Shown one piece after another: positions 27,000 to 37,999 of a DNA stretch of 64,000 nt. The DNA comes from an uncultured Litoreibacter sp. (GTDB lineage: Bacteria > Pseudomonadota > Alphaproteobacteria > Rhodobacterales > Rhodobacteraceae). Location of the stretch: assembly GCF_947487515.1 (NCBI RefSeq), contig NZ_CANKWO010000001.1, positions 1-64,000 on the forward strand, read 5' to 3'. Under the pieces are notes generated by a model that worked only from the letters and a program-made list of their open reading frames with translations, did no database searches and was not told the origin of the DNA. The stretch's first letter is position 1; every line of letters starts with the position of its first letter. The translations under genes were made by a program, and so were the position numbers.

Positions 27000-27532
27000 G
27001 TGAAGCGCACTTTGCCGATGTAGGGCAGGTTGCGGTTGCGCTGCGCGTAATCGATGCCGTAGCCCACGACGAATTTATCGGGAATTTCGAAGCCGGTCCA
27101 AGTTGCTCGAATGTCAACTTCACGACGGGTGGGCTTATCCAGCAAGGCAATGGTCTCGATGCGTGCAGGGGCGCGGCTTTCGAGCAGATGCAAGACGTGA
27201 GACAATGTGAAGCCCGTATCAACGATGTCTTCGACGACCAAAACATCGCGTCCCCCGATTTCGCCGCGAAGGTCCTTGAGAATGCGAACCTCGCGTGAGC
27301 TTTCCATGCCGTCGCCATAGCTGGAGGCCTCTAGAAAATCCACTTCGACGGGAAGGTCCAATTCACGCACGAGATCGGCGATAAACACGAAGGATCCGCG
27401 CAGCAGTCCAACCACCACCAGTTTGTCTGTGTCCTCAAAACGCTCGTGAATATCGCGGGCCAATGTCTCGATGCGGGCTGCAATGGACTTGGCCGAGATC
27501 AACTCGTCAATGACATAGGGTGGGTGAGACAT
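26996..27532 (-). CDS. hpt: Hypoxanthine phosphoribosyltransferase
   Basis: This 178-aa enzyme salvages hypoxanthine or guanine with [18 protein letters not shown] (about 98-111) is the PRPP-binding motif, [20 protein letters not shown] the N-terminal loop region, and [20 protein letters not shown] the C-terminal purine-binding part. ATG 27532 gives the canonical [11 protein letters not shown] start behind AAGGGA; the longer ORF upstream is not family sequence. It is divergent from the RatA-like gene. Confidence 0.95.
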   Translation of the reverse strand: MSHPPYVIDELISAKSIAARIETLARDIHERFEDTDKLVVVGLLRGSFVFIADLVRELDLPVEVDFLEASSYGDGMESSREVRILKDLRGEIGGRDVLVVEDIVDTGFTLSHVLHLLESRAPARIETIALLDKPTRREVDIRATWTGFEIPDKFVVGYGIDYAQRNRNLPYIGKVRFT

Positions 27533-27607
27533 GTTATCCCTTGAATTTTGCGTCGGACTGGGGGACACCCGCTTGCAACCTGAGAGCAAGCAGAGCCCCT
27601 TACGCCT

Positions 27608-28063
27608 ATGCCAAGTCACCGCGAAAAACGCAAGCTGCCCTATAGTGCAGACCAAATGTATGCCCTTGTCGCTGATGTCGCGAGCTATCCGGAGTTTCTG
27701 CCATGGTGCTCGGCTGCGCGCATTCGATCCCGCAGCCAAGAAGACGCCTTTGAAGTAATGCTTGCGGACCTTGTTATTAGCTTCAAAGTTTTTCGTGAAA
27801 GTTTTGGCAGCAAGGTAACGCTTTGGACAAGTGAGAGAAGAATAGACACCGAATACCTCGATGGACCTTTTAAATATTTGAAGAGCACTTGGAAGTTTCA
27901 CGATTTAGGTGGAAATGGCTGCGAAGTAGAGTTTTATGTCGACTTCGAGTTCAAAAACCGGATTTTGCAAGGGGCGGCGGGTTTGTTTTTTAATGAAGCA
28001 ATGCAACGAGTTGTCCGCGCATTCGAGGGTCGTGCCCAAAAATTATATGGTGCAAGTTTGTAA
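27608..28063 (+). CDS. RatA/Coq10-type START-fold protein
   Basis: This 151-aa SRPBCC (START-like) protein has the family start [23 protein letters not shown] (about 12-34) and the C-terminal helix [23 protein letters not shown]. Family members include the yeast Coq10 ubiquinone-binding protein and the E. coli RatA ribosome-association toxin; in alphaproteobacteria a ubiquinone-chaperone role is the likelier one. The 3' half is richer in A+T than nearby genes. Confidence 0.88.
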   Translation: MPSHREKRKLPYSADQMYALVADVASYPEFLPWCSAARIRSRSQEDAFEVMLADLVISFKVFRESFGSKVTLWTSERRIDTEYLDGPFKYLKSTWKFHDLGGNGCEVEFYVDFEFKNRILQGAAGLFFNEAMQRVVRAFEGRAQKLYGASL

Positions 28064-28140
28064 CACCGTTTTCCACGCGTAATTAATTTCTTGATTTGAT
28101 GGATTCCAAAATACAATGTCGCAAATGTAGTTAATTGGGC

Positions 28141-29025
28141 ATGGTGCCCAGTGTAGTATTTATTGGTGACATAGTGGAAGTATTTTTCCAGATGAAGTTT
28201 TTCTATTGCGGAAAACCTAAAGGGATTGTGGGCAATCGAGTAAGTAAATCGCGCGAAGATTGCGAAGAAAACATATTAAAACAGTTTGAATTACTAGAGC
28301 GGGTGACATTGCCGTCATTGCGCGACCAATCCGACCCGCAGTTTCGATTGGTTCTGTTGACAAGCACGCGAATGCCGCAAGAGTGCAAGGACCACCTGAC
28401 GTGGTTGCTTAACCACTACTTGCCAGGACGTTCAGAGGTATTGTTTGCGCGCCCCATGGTCGCTGGACGCGTTTTTCGAAACTATATGCAACGCTTAGGG
28501 GACGGCCCCGACACCGTCATTCAAACGCAGGTGCTGGAAGGGGATGCCTTTGGGGTCACTTTTGTCAAAACCCTGCGAGAGCATGCCATCCAAAGCTGGT
28601 CCCAAATACCGACGGAAAAGGGCCAAAGAACCGGCGGCACCTTCATGTCGTTTAAGCGTGGGTTGAAACTGCGATTGCGAGAGAACACACCAGTAGGGTT
28701 AGAGGTCACAAGTACCTCAAATGCGCCCTTTGGGTTGAGCTTGGTCGCAAGACGAACCGGCCGCTACAATCCGGAATTAATCAACCCCGACGTTCTTGGA
28801 GTGAAGCTTCCGCATGTCTCCATTCGAACACGCGATATCCATTGTATGAGGGTGGTCTCTGGCGAGAGTGCACGAAACATGCCGCCGGTCGACGAGGATA
28901 TTCTAATCCAAGCGCGACAAGAATTTGGCGTCCTAAAGTCTGCCGACGCGGTCGCGCGAAAGCGGAACCGGCTCAGAGTTGCTCAAACCGTGGATGGCGT
29001 GATCGGGATGCGGCGCGCCGGATAA
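28141..29025 (+). CDS. Putative rhamnosyltransferase-type glycosyltransferase
   Basis: This protein of up to 294 aa resembles the bacterial 'putative rhamnosyl transferase' family: ENILKQFELLERVTLPSLRDQSDPQFRLVLLTSTRMP, then DTVIQTQVLEGDAFGVTFVKTLRE, where the usual aspartates after the first Rossmann half are partly replaced. The start is uncertain: ATG 28141 and ATG 28192 are possible and neither has a strong RBS. The upstream region is AT-rich, which may indicate acquisition. The substrate is unknown. Confidence 0.7.
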   Translation: MVPSVVFIGDIVEVFFQMKFFYCGKPKGIVGNRVSKSREDCEENILKQFELLERVTLPSLRDQSDPQFRLVLLTSTRMPQECKDHLTWLLNHYLPGRSEVLFARPMVAGRVFRNYMQRLGDGPDTVIQTQVLEGDAFGVTFVKTLREHAIQSWSQIPTEKGQRTGGTFMSFKRGLKLRLRENTPVGLEVTSTSNAPFGLSLVARRTGRYNPELINPDVLGVKLPHVSIRTRDIHCMRVVSGESARNMPPVDEDILIQARQEFGVLKSADAVARKRNRLRVAQTVDGVIGMRRAG

Positions 29026-29028
29026 GCG

Positions 29029-30177
29029 TTAGTAGCCGCGCCAGATCCATCCACCGCCAAAGATACGGCTGGAACCTTCGTCATAGAACACACATGCTTG
29101 GCCCGGAGAAACCCCTTCTTCGGGCGTTAGCAATTCTACTTCTGCTTCGGTCGCAGAGATCGGGCGAATAATCGCCGCGGCAGGCGGACGGGTTGAGCGC
29201 ACTTTGACGCCGACATGCCACTCCGCTTGGCTGTCAAACGGGGCATCCCCCAGCCAGTTGATCTCGCGCACAGGAATTTTTCGCGTTGCAAGTGCTTCCT
29301 TTGGTCCGACCACGACATGCTTTTTGTCGACATCAAGGCTGACCACATAAAGCGGCGAAGCCAGCCCGCCGATGCCAAGTCCTCGGCGCTGGCCAATTGT
29401 GTAGTGGATCACACCGTTATGTTGGCCCAACACAGTGCCATCCATATCAACCAGATCACCCGGTTCTCCGGCGCCGGGGCGGAGCTTCTCAATAACTGAA
29501 GCATAATCGCCATTCGGCACAAAACATATGTCTTGGCTGTCCGGTTTATCCGCCACCGAAAGCCCGTATTTCGCGGCAAGCGCACGGGTTTCATCCTTGG
29601 ACGCCAAATGTCCAAGTGGAAAACGCAGGTAATCCAGCTGTTGTGCCGTCGTTGAAAACAAGAAGTAGCTTTGGTCACGGTTTGCATCGGCTGCCGAGTG
29701 CAATTCGGGCCCTTGATCGCCGGTTTTGCGCTGAATGTAGTGACCGGTTGCCATGCAGTCCGCATCCAGATCCTTGGCCGTTTCCAGCAAATCTTTGAAC
29801 TTCACCCGCTCATTACAGCGAATGCAGGGTACTGGGGTCGCCCCGCCAAGGTAGCTGTCGGCAAATTCGTCGATGACCGCATCCTTGAACACGTTTTCAT
29901 AGTCTAACACGTAATGCGGAAACCCCATGTCCTCTGCCACGCGGCGGGCATCGTGAATGTCGCGCCCCGCACAGCACGCCCCTTTCTTGGCCAATGCCGC
30001 ACCGTGATCGTATAGCTGTAAGGTAACGCCGACGACGTCATACCCTTCTTCGGCCAATTGAGCCGCCACAACCGAGCTATCCACGCCTCCGGACATCGCG
30101 ACAACAACGCGCGTCTCTGAGGGTGGTTTGTCAAATCCAAGTGAATTCAGACGTCCTGGGGTCCAGTCCAATGCCAT
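29029..30177 (-). CDS. mnmA: tRNA-specific 2-thiouridylase
   Basis: This 382-aa enzyme thiolates U34 of tRNA-Lys, Glu and Gln. [18 protein letters not shown] (about 25-42) is the PP-loop ATP site. [17 protein letters not shown] (about 105-121) and [13 protein letters not shown] (about 210) hold the two catalytic cysteines. The C-terminal beta-barrel domain ends [13 protein letters not shown] 30177 follows GGAGG by five bases; the ATG 12 bases upstream overlaps that site. Confidence 0.97.
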   Translation of the reverse strand: MALDWTPGRLNSLGFDKPPSETRVVVAMSGGVDSSVVAAQLAEEGYDVVGVTLQLYDHGAALAKKGACCAGRDIHDARRVAEDMGFPHYVLDYENVFKDAVIDEFADSYLGGATPVPCIRCNERVKFKDLLETAKDLDADCMATGHYIQRKTGDQGPELHSAADANRDQSYFLFSTTAQQLDYLRFPLGHLASKDETRALAAKYGLSVADKPDSQDICFVPNGDYASVIEKLRPGAGEPGDLVDMDGTVLGQHNGVIHYTIGQRRGLGIGGLASPLYVVSLDVDKKHVVVGPKEALATRKIPVREINWLGDAPFDSQAEWHVGVKVRSTRPPAAAIIRPISATEAEVELLTPEEGVSPGQACVFYDEGSSRIFGGGWIWRGY

Positions 30178-30306
30178 TTTGGCCTCCATTGGGGGGATAC
30201 GCCGGAATATAGGAAAACTTTAGCCAGTCGCAAGGCCATGCTTCACTCGACCTTAAGATTAGGGGGGCAAACTCGGTAAAGTATTAAGTATTCGGGACGA
30301 TTTGCA

Positions 30307-30606
30307 ATGTATCTGAAACGGGAAACGGGGCCGCGTATGGTCACTTTGGACGATGGCACTTCGATGAGTAGGGCCGATCTGCCGGACCGCGGCACGCGGC
30401 GGTGGGTTGCCAGTCGAAAAGCCTTGGTTGTGCGCGGGGTGGAAGCAGGTCTAATTTCGGATAAAGAAGCCTGCGAAATGTATGAATTATCTGACGAAGA
30501 ACTTTTGGCGTGGCGAAATGCGTTGGCTGATCACGGAACGGCTGCTTTGAGAACAACTTCAATTCAAAATTATCGACAAAAAAATAGTTTGGACGAAAGT
30601 AGTTGA
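30307..30606 (+). CDS. sciP: SciP-type CtrA inhibitor (DUF1153)
   Basis: This 99-aa protein belongs to DUF1153: SRADLPDRGTRRWVASRKALVVRGVEAGLISDKEACEMYELSDEELLAWRNAL contains a helix-turn-helix. In Caulobacter, SciP binds CtrA and blocks its transcription activation. The gene sits 75 bp upstream of ctrA in the same direction, which supports the assignment. The C-terminus (TTSIQNYRQKNSLDESS) is probably flexible. Confidence 0.9.
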   Translation: MYLKRETGPRMVTLDDGTSMSRADLPDRGTRRWVASRKALVVRGVEAGLISDKEACEMYELSDEELLAWRNALADHGTAALRTTSIQNYRQKNSLDESS

Positions 30607-30622
30607 ACTCGGTAACCTCAAA

Positions 30623-30647
30623 TTAACCTTTTCCAAATTAATGTTAA
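30623..30647. promoter_or_regulatory. Cluster of TTAA half-sites upstream of ctrA
   Basis: TTAA occurs at 30623-30626, 30638-30641 and 30644-30647, the first as TTAACC. CtrA binds TTAA-N7-TTAA and is autoregulated in Caulobacter. None of the spacings here is exactly seven, so this is a weak candidate for autoregulation. Confidence 0.3.
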
Positions 30648-30681
30648 GGTACTTGAGGGGACGTATAGCGGAGACCAAATA

Positions 30682-31404
30682 ATGCGAGTTCTTCTCGTCG
30701 AAGACGATCCAACAACTGCCAAGTCCATCTCGATGATGCTGACTCACGCGAATTTAAATGTTTATTCCACTGATTTGGGGGAAGAAGGCATCGATCTGGC
30801 CAAGCTGTATGACTATGATCTGATCCTGCTAGACCTGAATTTGCCTGATATGACTGGGCATGAAGTGTTGCGGCACCTGCGGCAGGCGCGAATTGAAACT
30901 CCGATCCTGATTTTGTCTGGGGCGGATGATACCGATAGCAAATTAAAGGGCTTCGGGTTCGGGGCTGACGACTATTTAACAAAACCCTTCCACCGCGAAG
31001 AACTGGTTGCGCGAATTCATGCTATTATCAGACGCTCGAAAGGGCATTCGCAATCGGTCATCCACACCGGAAGTATTTCGGTCAACCTTGACGCAAAAAC
31101 CGTCGATGTCGGAGGAACGCCTGTTCATTTGACGGGAAAAGAGTACCAGATGTTGGAGCTCTTGAGTTTGCGAAAGGGGACGACGCTAACCAAAGAGATG
31201 TTTTTGAATCATCTTTATGGCGGCATGGATGAACCAGAACTAAAAATCATTGATGTTTTCATTTGCAAGCTTCGCAAAAAATTGGCGGCTGCGACAGGTG
31301 GTGAAAACAACATCGAAACTGTTTGGGGGCGTGGATATGTTTTGCGTGATCCACAACCTGCTCTCGATTCGGATGATACCCCTCTGATTGCCGCCACCGC
31401 ATAG
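30682..31404 (+). CDS. ctrA: Cell-cycle response regulator CtrA
   Basis: This 240-aa OmpR-type response regulator has receiver domain residues 1-115 with the acidic pocket EDD (7-9), phospho-acceptor Asp51 ([11 protein letters not shown]) and the conserved Lys in [11 protein letters not shown]. The winged-helix domain (about 125-230) contains [32 protein letters not shown] and [12 protein letters not shown], which match CtrA closely. In Rhodobacterales CtrA mainly controls motility, gene transfer agents and related traits. The tail ends IAATA, where Caulobacter CtrA has a ClpXP-recognised AA. Confidence 0.97.
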   Translation: MRVLLVEDDPTTAKSISMMLTHANLNVYSTDLGEEGIDLAKLYDYDLILLDLNLPDMTGHEVLRHLRQARIETPILILSGADDTDSKLKGFGFGADDYLTKPFHREELVARIHAIIRRSKGHSQSVIHTGSISVNLDAKTVDVGGTPVHLTGKEYQMLELLSLRKGTTLTKEMFLNHLYGGMDEPELKIIDVFICKLRKKLAAATGGENNIETVWGRGYVLRDPQPALDSDDTPLIAATA

Positions 31405-31430
31405 ACCTCCATCCAAAAGAAACCACTAAG

Positions 31431-31458
31431 AATGGCGTGCCCTAGGGCGCGCCATTTT
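31431..31458 (+). terminator. Terminator of ctrA
   Basis: AATGGCGTGCCC and GGGCGCGCCATT pair around TA with one internal T-G mismatch, and are followed by a T-run (31454-31458). It lies 26 bp after the ctrA stop. Confidence 0.9.
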
Positions 31459-31486
31459 TGGTATCCTCATTCATAGGTGATACCAA
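31458..31486. repeat. Inverted repeat upstream of ligA
   Basis: TTGGTATC (31458-31465) and GATACCAA (31479-31486) form a perfect 8-bp dyad with a 13-nt spacer, 83 bp before ligA. It could be an operator or part of a second hairpin after ctrA. Confidence 0.4.
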
Positions 31487-31553
31487 TATTGTCCCACGGA
31501 TGTGTTGACCTACTGGACGCCTCGGCATTCTCACAATATCAACAAGTGCGTAG

Positions 31554-33701
<2,148 letters not shown>

Positions 33702-33706
33702 GTATT

Positions 33707-35797
33707 ATGTCAGGTCGCCCAGAAATCCTTTTCCCGCTGTTTACCGCGTTGACCGAGCTGGACGGAATAGGCCCGAAAACCGCCAAAAATTTCGAACATT
33801 TGCGGATCGAAAAGCCTCGCGATCTGCTCTTTACTCTTCCACAATCGGGGATCGATCGGGCGCTCAAAGAGTCTGTTCAAGATGCCATTTTGCCTGATGT
33901 GGTGACCGTCGAAGTCGAAATCGGAATGCATGTTCCCCCGCGTTCACGCGGGCGCCCGTATCACATCCACGTCACGGATAAGACGCTGGAGTTTCGCCTC
34001 ATATTCTTCCACGCACATGGAGATTATCTAAAGAAACAACTTCCTACAGGGCAACGGCGCGTGGTGTCCGGCAGGGTTGAGATATTCGACGGGCAGGCGC
34101 AAATGGTGCATCCCGATTACATTATGACGGTCGATGAAGCCTCCGAAATTCCGGCGTTCGAGCCGATATATCCGCTGACACAAGGGGTCACTCAACGGGT
34201 CATTCACAAAGCTGCAAAATCGACGCTGACACGTGTGCCTGCACTGAGCGAATGGATTGATCCTTCGCAAAAGGCAAAGGCCAATTGGCCAGACTGGGAC
34301 GACGCCATTCGGGCGGCTCATACTCCGCAAAAATTGTCCGATATCACGGCCACCGATCCGCAGCGTGAACGCTTGGCCTATGACGAATTCTTTGCCCATC
34401 AGCTAACCCTTGGGTTGGCTCGTGCGAGGGTTCGCGCAAAGCAGGGTGTTTCAAGTCAGGCGACAGGCGTGCATCAATCGCGCGTGCTTGCAGCGCTTCC
34501 CTATGCTCCAACCGGAGCGCAAACCCGCGCAATTTCCGAGATCGCCGAGGATATGGCGGCCCCAATACGGATGAACCGGCTGCTACAGGGCGATGTTGGG
34601 GCGGGGAAAACCTTGGTCGCCTTTATGGCGCTACTGGGGGCCGTTGAAGCAGGTGGGCAGGGGGTCATGATGGCGCCGACAGAAATTTTGGCCCGTCAGC
34701 ATCACGAAAGCTTGGTCCCCTTGGCCGCAGACGCGGGTGTAGTGCTTCAGCTTTTGACGGGTCGCGACAAGGGATCAGAGCGAAGCGCAAAGCTCAAAGC
34801 ACTGGCGTCTGGCGAAATCCATATTTTGGTGGGCACACATGCCGTTTTTCAAAAAGATGTTGAATTCAATGATTTACGACTAGCGGTCGTGGATGAGCAG
34901 CATCGTTTTGGCGTGAATCAACGCTCGGAGTTGGGCGCGAAGGGGCGCGCGGTGGATGTGTTGGTGATGACCGCGACCCCAATTCCGCGATCTTTGTCGC
35001 TGGCACAATACGGGGATATGGATATCTCTGTGCTTGATGAAAAACCGCCAGGGCGCAAAGCGATTGCCACGGCCACGGTGTCTACGGGGCGCATTGACGA
35101 GGTGGTTCAAAAGTTACGCGGCGTGATCTCAGAGGGGCGGCAGGCCTATTGGGTGTGCCCATTGGTGGAGGAAAGCGAACTCAGCGATAAAACGGCAGCC
35201 GAAGATCGGTTCAAACGGCTTCGCGCGGCCCTTGGTGAGGATGTCGTTGGGTTGGTGCATGGACAAATGCCGCCAGCGGAAAAAGATGCGGCCATGGCGA
35301 AATTCGTAGCTGGTGAGACATCGGTCTTGGTTGCAACAACGGTGATTGAGGTGGGGGTAAACGTGCCCAATGCCACCATTATGGTTATTGAACGGGCCGA
35401 GACCTTCGGTCTGGCTCAGCTACACCAATTGCGCGGGCGGGTGGGGCGCGGGGATGCGGCCTCTACCTGTTTGTTGCTGTTTCAGGATCCTTTGTCGGAA
35501 ACGGCGAAGCGGCGTCTGAACATCATGCGAGAAACTGAAGACGGGTTCAGGATCTCTGAGGAAGATCTGGCAATTCGCGGCGCAGGAGATTTGATTGGCA
35601 CGGCGCAAAGCGGGCTGCCTCGGTTCAGGATTGCAGATATTGAAAGTCAGGCCAGCTTGATGTCAATCGCCCAGAGTGATGCGCGCAAATTGCTGGCGGA
35701 CGATCCATCACTAACATCACCGCGCGGGCAGGCCGCACGTGTTCTTCTGTGGTTGATGGAACAGGATAAGGCAATACGTTTGATTTCAGTGGGTTAG
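33707..35797 (+). CDS. recG: ATP-dependent DNA helicase RecG
   Basis: This 696-aa helicase remodels stalled forks and branched DNA. The N-terminal wedge/OB domain (about 20-260) includes LDGIGPKTAKNFEHL. Walker A is GDVGAGKTLVAF (about 296), the DExH-type box VVDEQHRFGV (about 395), and ATTVIEVGVNVPNATIMVIERAE and QLRGRVGRGD are motifs V and VI. ATG 33707, five bases after the ligA stop region, gives the family start. ligA and recG are probably cotranscribed. Confidence 0.97.
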   Translation: MSGRPEILFPLFTALTELDGIGPKTAKNFEHLRIEKPRDLLFTLPQSGIDRALKESVQDAILPDVVTVEVEIGMHVPPRSRGRPYHIHVTDKTLEFRLIFFHAHGDYLKKQLPTGQRRVVSGRVEIFDGQAQMVHPDYIMTVDEASEIPAFEPIYPLTQGVTQRVIHKAAKSTLTRVPALSEWIDPSQKAKANWPDWDDAIRAAHTPQKLSDITATDPQRERLAYDEFFAHQLTLGLARARVRAKQGVSSQATGVHQSRVLAALPYAPTGAQTRAISEIAEDMAAPIRMNRLLQGDVGAGKTLVAFMALLGAVEAGGQGVMMAPTEILARQHHESLVPLAADAGVVLQLLTGRDKGSERSAKLKALASGEIHILVGTHAVFQKDVEFNDLRLAVVDEQHRFGVNQRSELGAKGRAVDVLVMTATPIPRSLSLAQYGDMDISVLDEKPPGRKAIATATVSTGRIDEVVQKLRGVISEGRQAYWVCPLVEESELSDKTAAEDRFKRLRAALGEDVVGLVHGQMPPAEKDAAMAKFVAGETSVLVATTVIEVGVNVPNATIMVIERAETFGLAQLHQLRGRVGRGDAASTCLLLFQDPLSETAKRRLNIMRETEDGFRISEEDLAIRGAGDLIGTAQSGLPRFRIADIESQASLMSIAQSDARKLLADDPSLTSPRGQAARVLLWLMEQDKAIRLISVG

Positions 35798-35836
35798 GTG
35801 AAGTAGAACGCTTCGTGCTTCTGTTTGTTCACGTTT

Positions 35837-35851
35837 GTTCTCAAAAAGTTC
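35837..35851 (+). promoter_or_regulatory. LexA (SOS) box of the alphaproteobacterial type
   Basis: GTTCTCAAAAAGTTC is an exact GTTC-N7-GTTC direct repeat, the LexA recognition pattern of Rhodobacter and other alphaproteobacteria. A further GTTC lies at 35827-35830. It is 67 bp upstream of the 40-aa membrane protein start at 35919, a plausible promoter position. No other gene lies between the recG stop and this ORF. Confidence 0.7.
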
Positions 35852-35918
35852 TTTACAAGTCATGAATTTAGTGAGAACAAAGGTGCAACAAAAGAAACGA
35901 CTTGAGGGAGCTTTCAAC

Positions 35919-36041
35919 ATGATCAAAGATTTTCGCGACGTTCTGACCCGTTCACCCAAAGCACTTCTGCACGACGCTGCTGGAATTGCATCGATTGGCG
36001 TAATGATGACGGTCGCCCTCTACATTCCCAAATTTTTCTAA
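35919..36041 (+). CDS. 40-residue single-helix membrane protein, predicted SOS-regulated
   Basis: The 40-aa ORF starts at ATG 35919 behind GAGGGAG (eight-base spacing). The N-terminal half is polar and basic (MIKDFRDVLTRSPKALLHDA). The C-terminal half is one hydrophobic helix (GIASIGVMMTVALYIPKFF), giving an N-in membrane anchor. An upstream in-frame extension to 68 aa has no RBS. An exact LexA box lies upstream, and a strong terminator follows at 36177, so it forms its own transcription unit. In Caulobacter the 29-aa SOS-induced SidA blocks division; a similar role is an inference. Confidence 0.75.
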   Translation: MIKDFRDVLTRSPKALLHDAAGIASIGVMMTVALYIPKFF

Positions 36042-36176
36042 GAGTTAACTGCCTGCTGTCTTTCAATAGGTCCGACCGGTTTTCTGTCCCGATGCCCGTC
36101 GGAATACGCAATGTCCCCAACATCACCGGCTGCTTTCCGGTATGCGTAAACACCCTGACGAGACTAGCTGACTGGC

Positions 36177-36209
36177 CGCCGCGTCCCGCCCGGGCGCGGC
36201 GGTTTTTTT
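36177..36209 (+). terminator. Strong terminator after the 40-aa ORF
   Basis: CCGCCGCG (36177-36184) and CGCGGCGG (36195-36202) form an 8-bp GC-rich stem, extended by inner GCCC pairing, and are followed by seven T residues (36203-36209). It ends at the stop codon of the convergent IscU-like gene. Confidence 0.92.
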
Positions 36210-36660
36210 ACGCGCAATTTGCGTGACTTACCTGCTCCATAGCTTCAACAGTCGCATCAATGGCCAACATGATTGATGCATGACGGTTCTTGAATTCTTT
36301 CGCCGGCAGAAGAACTTTTAACCCGTCAAAGGGGGCGTCTGGGGCAGGGCCATCTGATTTCAACATGGCTTTCAGTTGCGTTTGGGCCGTGCGAACTTCT
36401 TTTGCGGTGCGCCCAATCACGGCCGCCCCCACGACGGAGGCTGCGGCCTGACCCAAAGCGCAGGCTTTCACATCCTGCCCGAAGCCGGTGACCCGATCGT
36501 CTGCCATCGTGATATCCACGGTGATCGTGGATCCGCATAGCGGCGAGCGCCGTTTCACCGTCGCTTGCGGTTCATCCAGCCGATCTGTAAGGGGTATCTC
36601 CGCAGCGAGTGCGAGAATTTGGCCCGAATAGAGCTTGATGAGGTCGCTGTTCTCAGACAT
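36208..36660 (-). CDS. IscU/NifU-like iron-sulfur scaffold protein
   Basis: This 150-aa protein of the IscU/SufU fold has the first two ligand cysteines in SPLCGSTITVDI (about 41) and VKACALGQAAASV (about 67). The third cysteine expected near residue 130 is replaced by the segment AKEFKNRHASIML, so cluster binding would need another ligand. This is a recurring variant in alphaproteobacteria. It lies away from the suf operon, divergent from hisI. Confidence 0.82.
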   Translation of the reverse strand: MSENSDLIKLYSGQILALAAEIPLTDRLDEPQATVKRRSPLCGSTITVDITMADDRVTGFGQDVKACALGQAAASVVGAAVIGRTAKEVRTAQTQLKAMLKSDGPAPDAPFDGLKVLLPAKEFKNRHASIMLAIDATVEAMEQVSHANCA

Positions 36661-36740
36661 TTTCAGGTCCTGCTAGGGCTTCTAAATGTGGTTTCAATCA
36701 TAGATAAGCACTAGTGCCGCGATTGCAAAAGGTAAATCCC

Positions 36741-37103
36741 ATGACCCGTTTTGATCCCCAAACACTCATCTACAACGACCAAGGGTTGCTACCCGTGATC
36801 GCACAAGATCACGTTTCAGGGGAGGTGTTGATGTTGGCGTGGATGAATGCCGATGCGGTCGCAAAAACTTTGGAAACAAAGAAAGTGACCTATTGGTCGC
36901 GCTCGCGGCAGGCGTTTTGGGTGAAGGGCGAGACCTCAGGAAACGTCCAGACATTGGTTGACCTAAGGGTCGATTGCGACCGCGATTGCCTGCTTGCCAC
37001 CGTCAATCAAACCGGCCCAGCGTGCCACACGAACCGGCGCAGCTGTTTCTACACATCCGTTGAAGATGGAACCGAGCGCGAGCTGATGAAACCCATGAGC
37101 TAG
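36741..37103 (+). CDS. hisI: Phosphoribosyl-AMP cyclohydrolase
   Basis: This 120-aa enzyme catalyses the third step of histidine synthesis. MLAWMNADAVAKTLETKKVTYWSRSRQAFWVKGETSGN is the family core. VDCDRDCLLATVNQTGPACHTNRRSCF holds the Asp and Cys residues that bind magnesium and zinc. It is a stand-alone HisI without the HisE domain. ATG 36741 follows AAAGG; the nine-residue upstream extension is not family sequence. The stop overlaps the gluQ stop. Confidence 0.97.
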   Translation: MTRFDPQTLIYNDQGLLPVIAQDHVSGEVLMLAWMNADAVAKTLETKKVTYWSRSRQAFWVKGETSGNVQTLVDLRVDCDRDCLLATVNQTGPACHTNRRSCFYTSVEDGTERELMKPMS

Positions 37104-37966
37104 AGCCCGACTTTGGCTCTAATCTGATCAGCAGTTACCCCGTCTTCACGGTATTTTAAGATCGCGCGCGCATCGTCTCGCTTAGCGAGACGTTTTCCAG
37201 CCTCATCGCGGATCAACCTGTGGTGGTGGTAAATTGGCGTTGGCAGCCCGAGCAAATGTTGAAGCACCACGTGAATTTTGGTGGCCTCAAAAAGATCTTG
37301 CCCGCGGACCACATGTGTAATCGCTTGGGCCGCATCATCCAGCACCACGGACAGGTGATATGAGGTGCCAATGTCCCGTCGTGCCAGAACAACATCGCCA
37401 ATCGCCCTGAGAACCTCCTGCCCATCAAATGCGATAAGGCCTGTTTCCCCATTCGGGCCAGCTCCCGTCTCCATAAAGGAATAGCTCTTGTCGCGAACCG
37501 CTTTTGACATGTCTAAACGCAGCGCCACGTCGTCAACAGGCGAGGGCGCCTTCACATGGGATGAGGTCTTGCGACAGGTCCCCGGATAGATAACGCCATC
37601 AGGTCCAACAGGAAGATCGCCGCCTTCTTGCGGCGCAGAGATCGCAGCTAGAATGTCTTTTCGGTTGCAGCGACATTGGAATATCGCATTCCTATCCCAT
37701 AACTCCTGCAAAGCGGCGCGGTAGGCCTCATATCGGTCGGATTGGCGCAAAACAGGGGTAGGCCAGCGCAATCCCAACCAAGATAGATCGTCATAAATCT
37801 GGGCTTCCCATGCGGGTTTTGATCTGGATTGATCAATGTCCTCTATTCTCAGTAGGAATTCACCTGACAATTGCACCGCAATGTCATGCGCCCGCAGGGC
37901 AGAAAAGGCGTGGCCAAGGTGCAAAGGCCCCGTAGGGGATGGGGCGAAACGGGTTCTAACGTGCAT
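37100..37966 (-). CDS. gluQ: Glutamyl-Q tRNA(Asp) synthetase
   Basis: This 288-aa paralogue of glutamyl-tRNA synthetase lacks the anticodon-binding domain and attaches glutamate to queuosine-34 of tRNA-Asp. The HIGH motif is PTGPLHLGHAFSAL (11-24), the zinc-binding cysteines lie in CRCNRKD and the CRK further on, and a degenerate KMSKS is KRLAKRDDA near 265. Its tRNA-Asp substrate genes are at 1-186 in this window. Convergent with hisI. Confidence 0.95.
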   Translation of the reverse strand: MHVRTRFAPSPTGPLHLGHAFSALRAHDIAVQLSGEFLLRIEDIDQSRSKPAWEAQIYDDLSWLGLRWPTPVLRQSDRYEAYRAALQELWDRNAIFQCRCNRKDILAAISAPQEGGDLPVGPDGVIYPGTCRKTSSHVKAPSPVDDVALRLDMSKAVRDKSYSFMETGAGPNGETGLIAFDGQEVLRAIGDVVLARRDIGTSYHLSVVLDDAAQAITHVVRGQDLFEATKIHVVLQHLLGLPTPIYHHHRLIRDEAGKRLAKRDDARAILKYREDGVTADQIRAKVGL

Positions 37967-37999
37967 GCGTAAAGGCTAGCATAGATGCAGCACCGCGGC

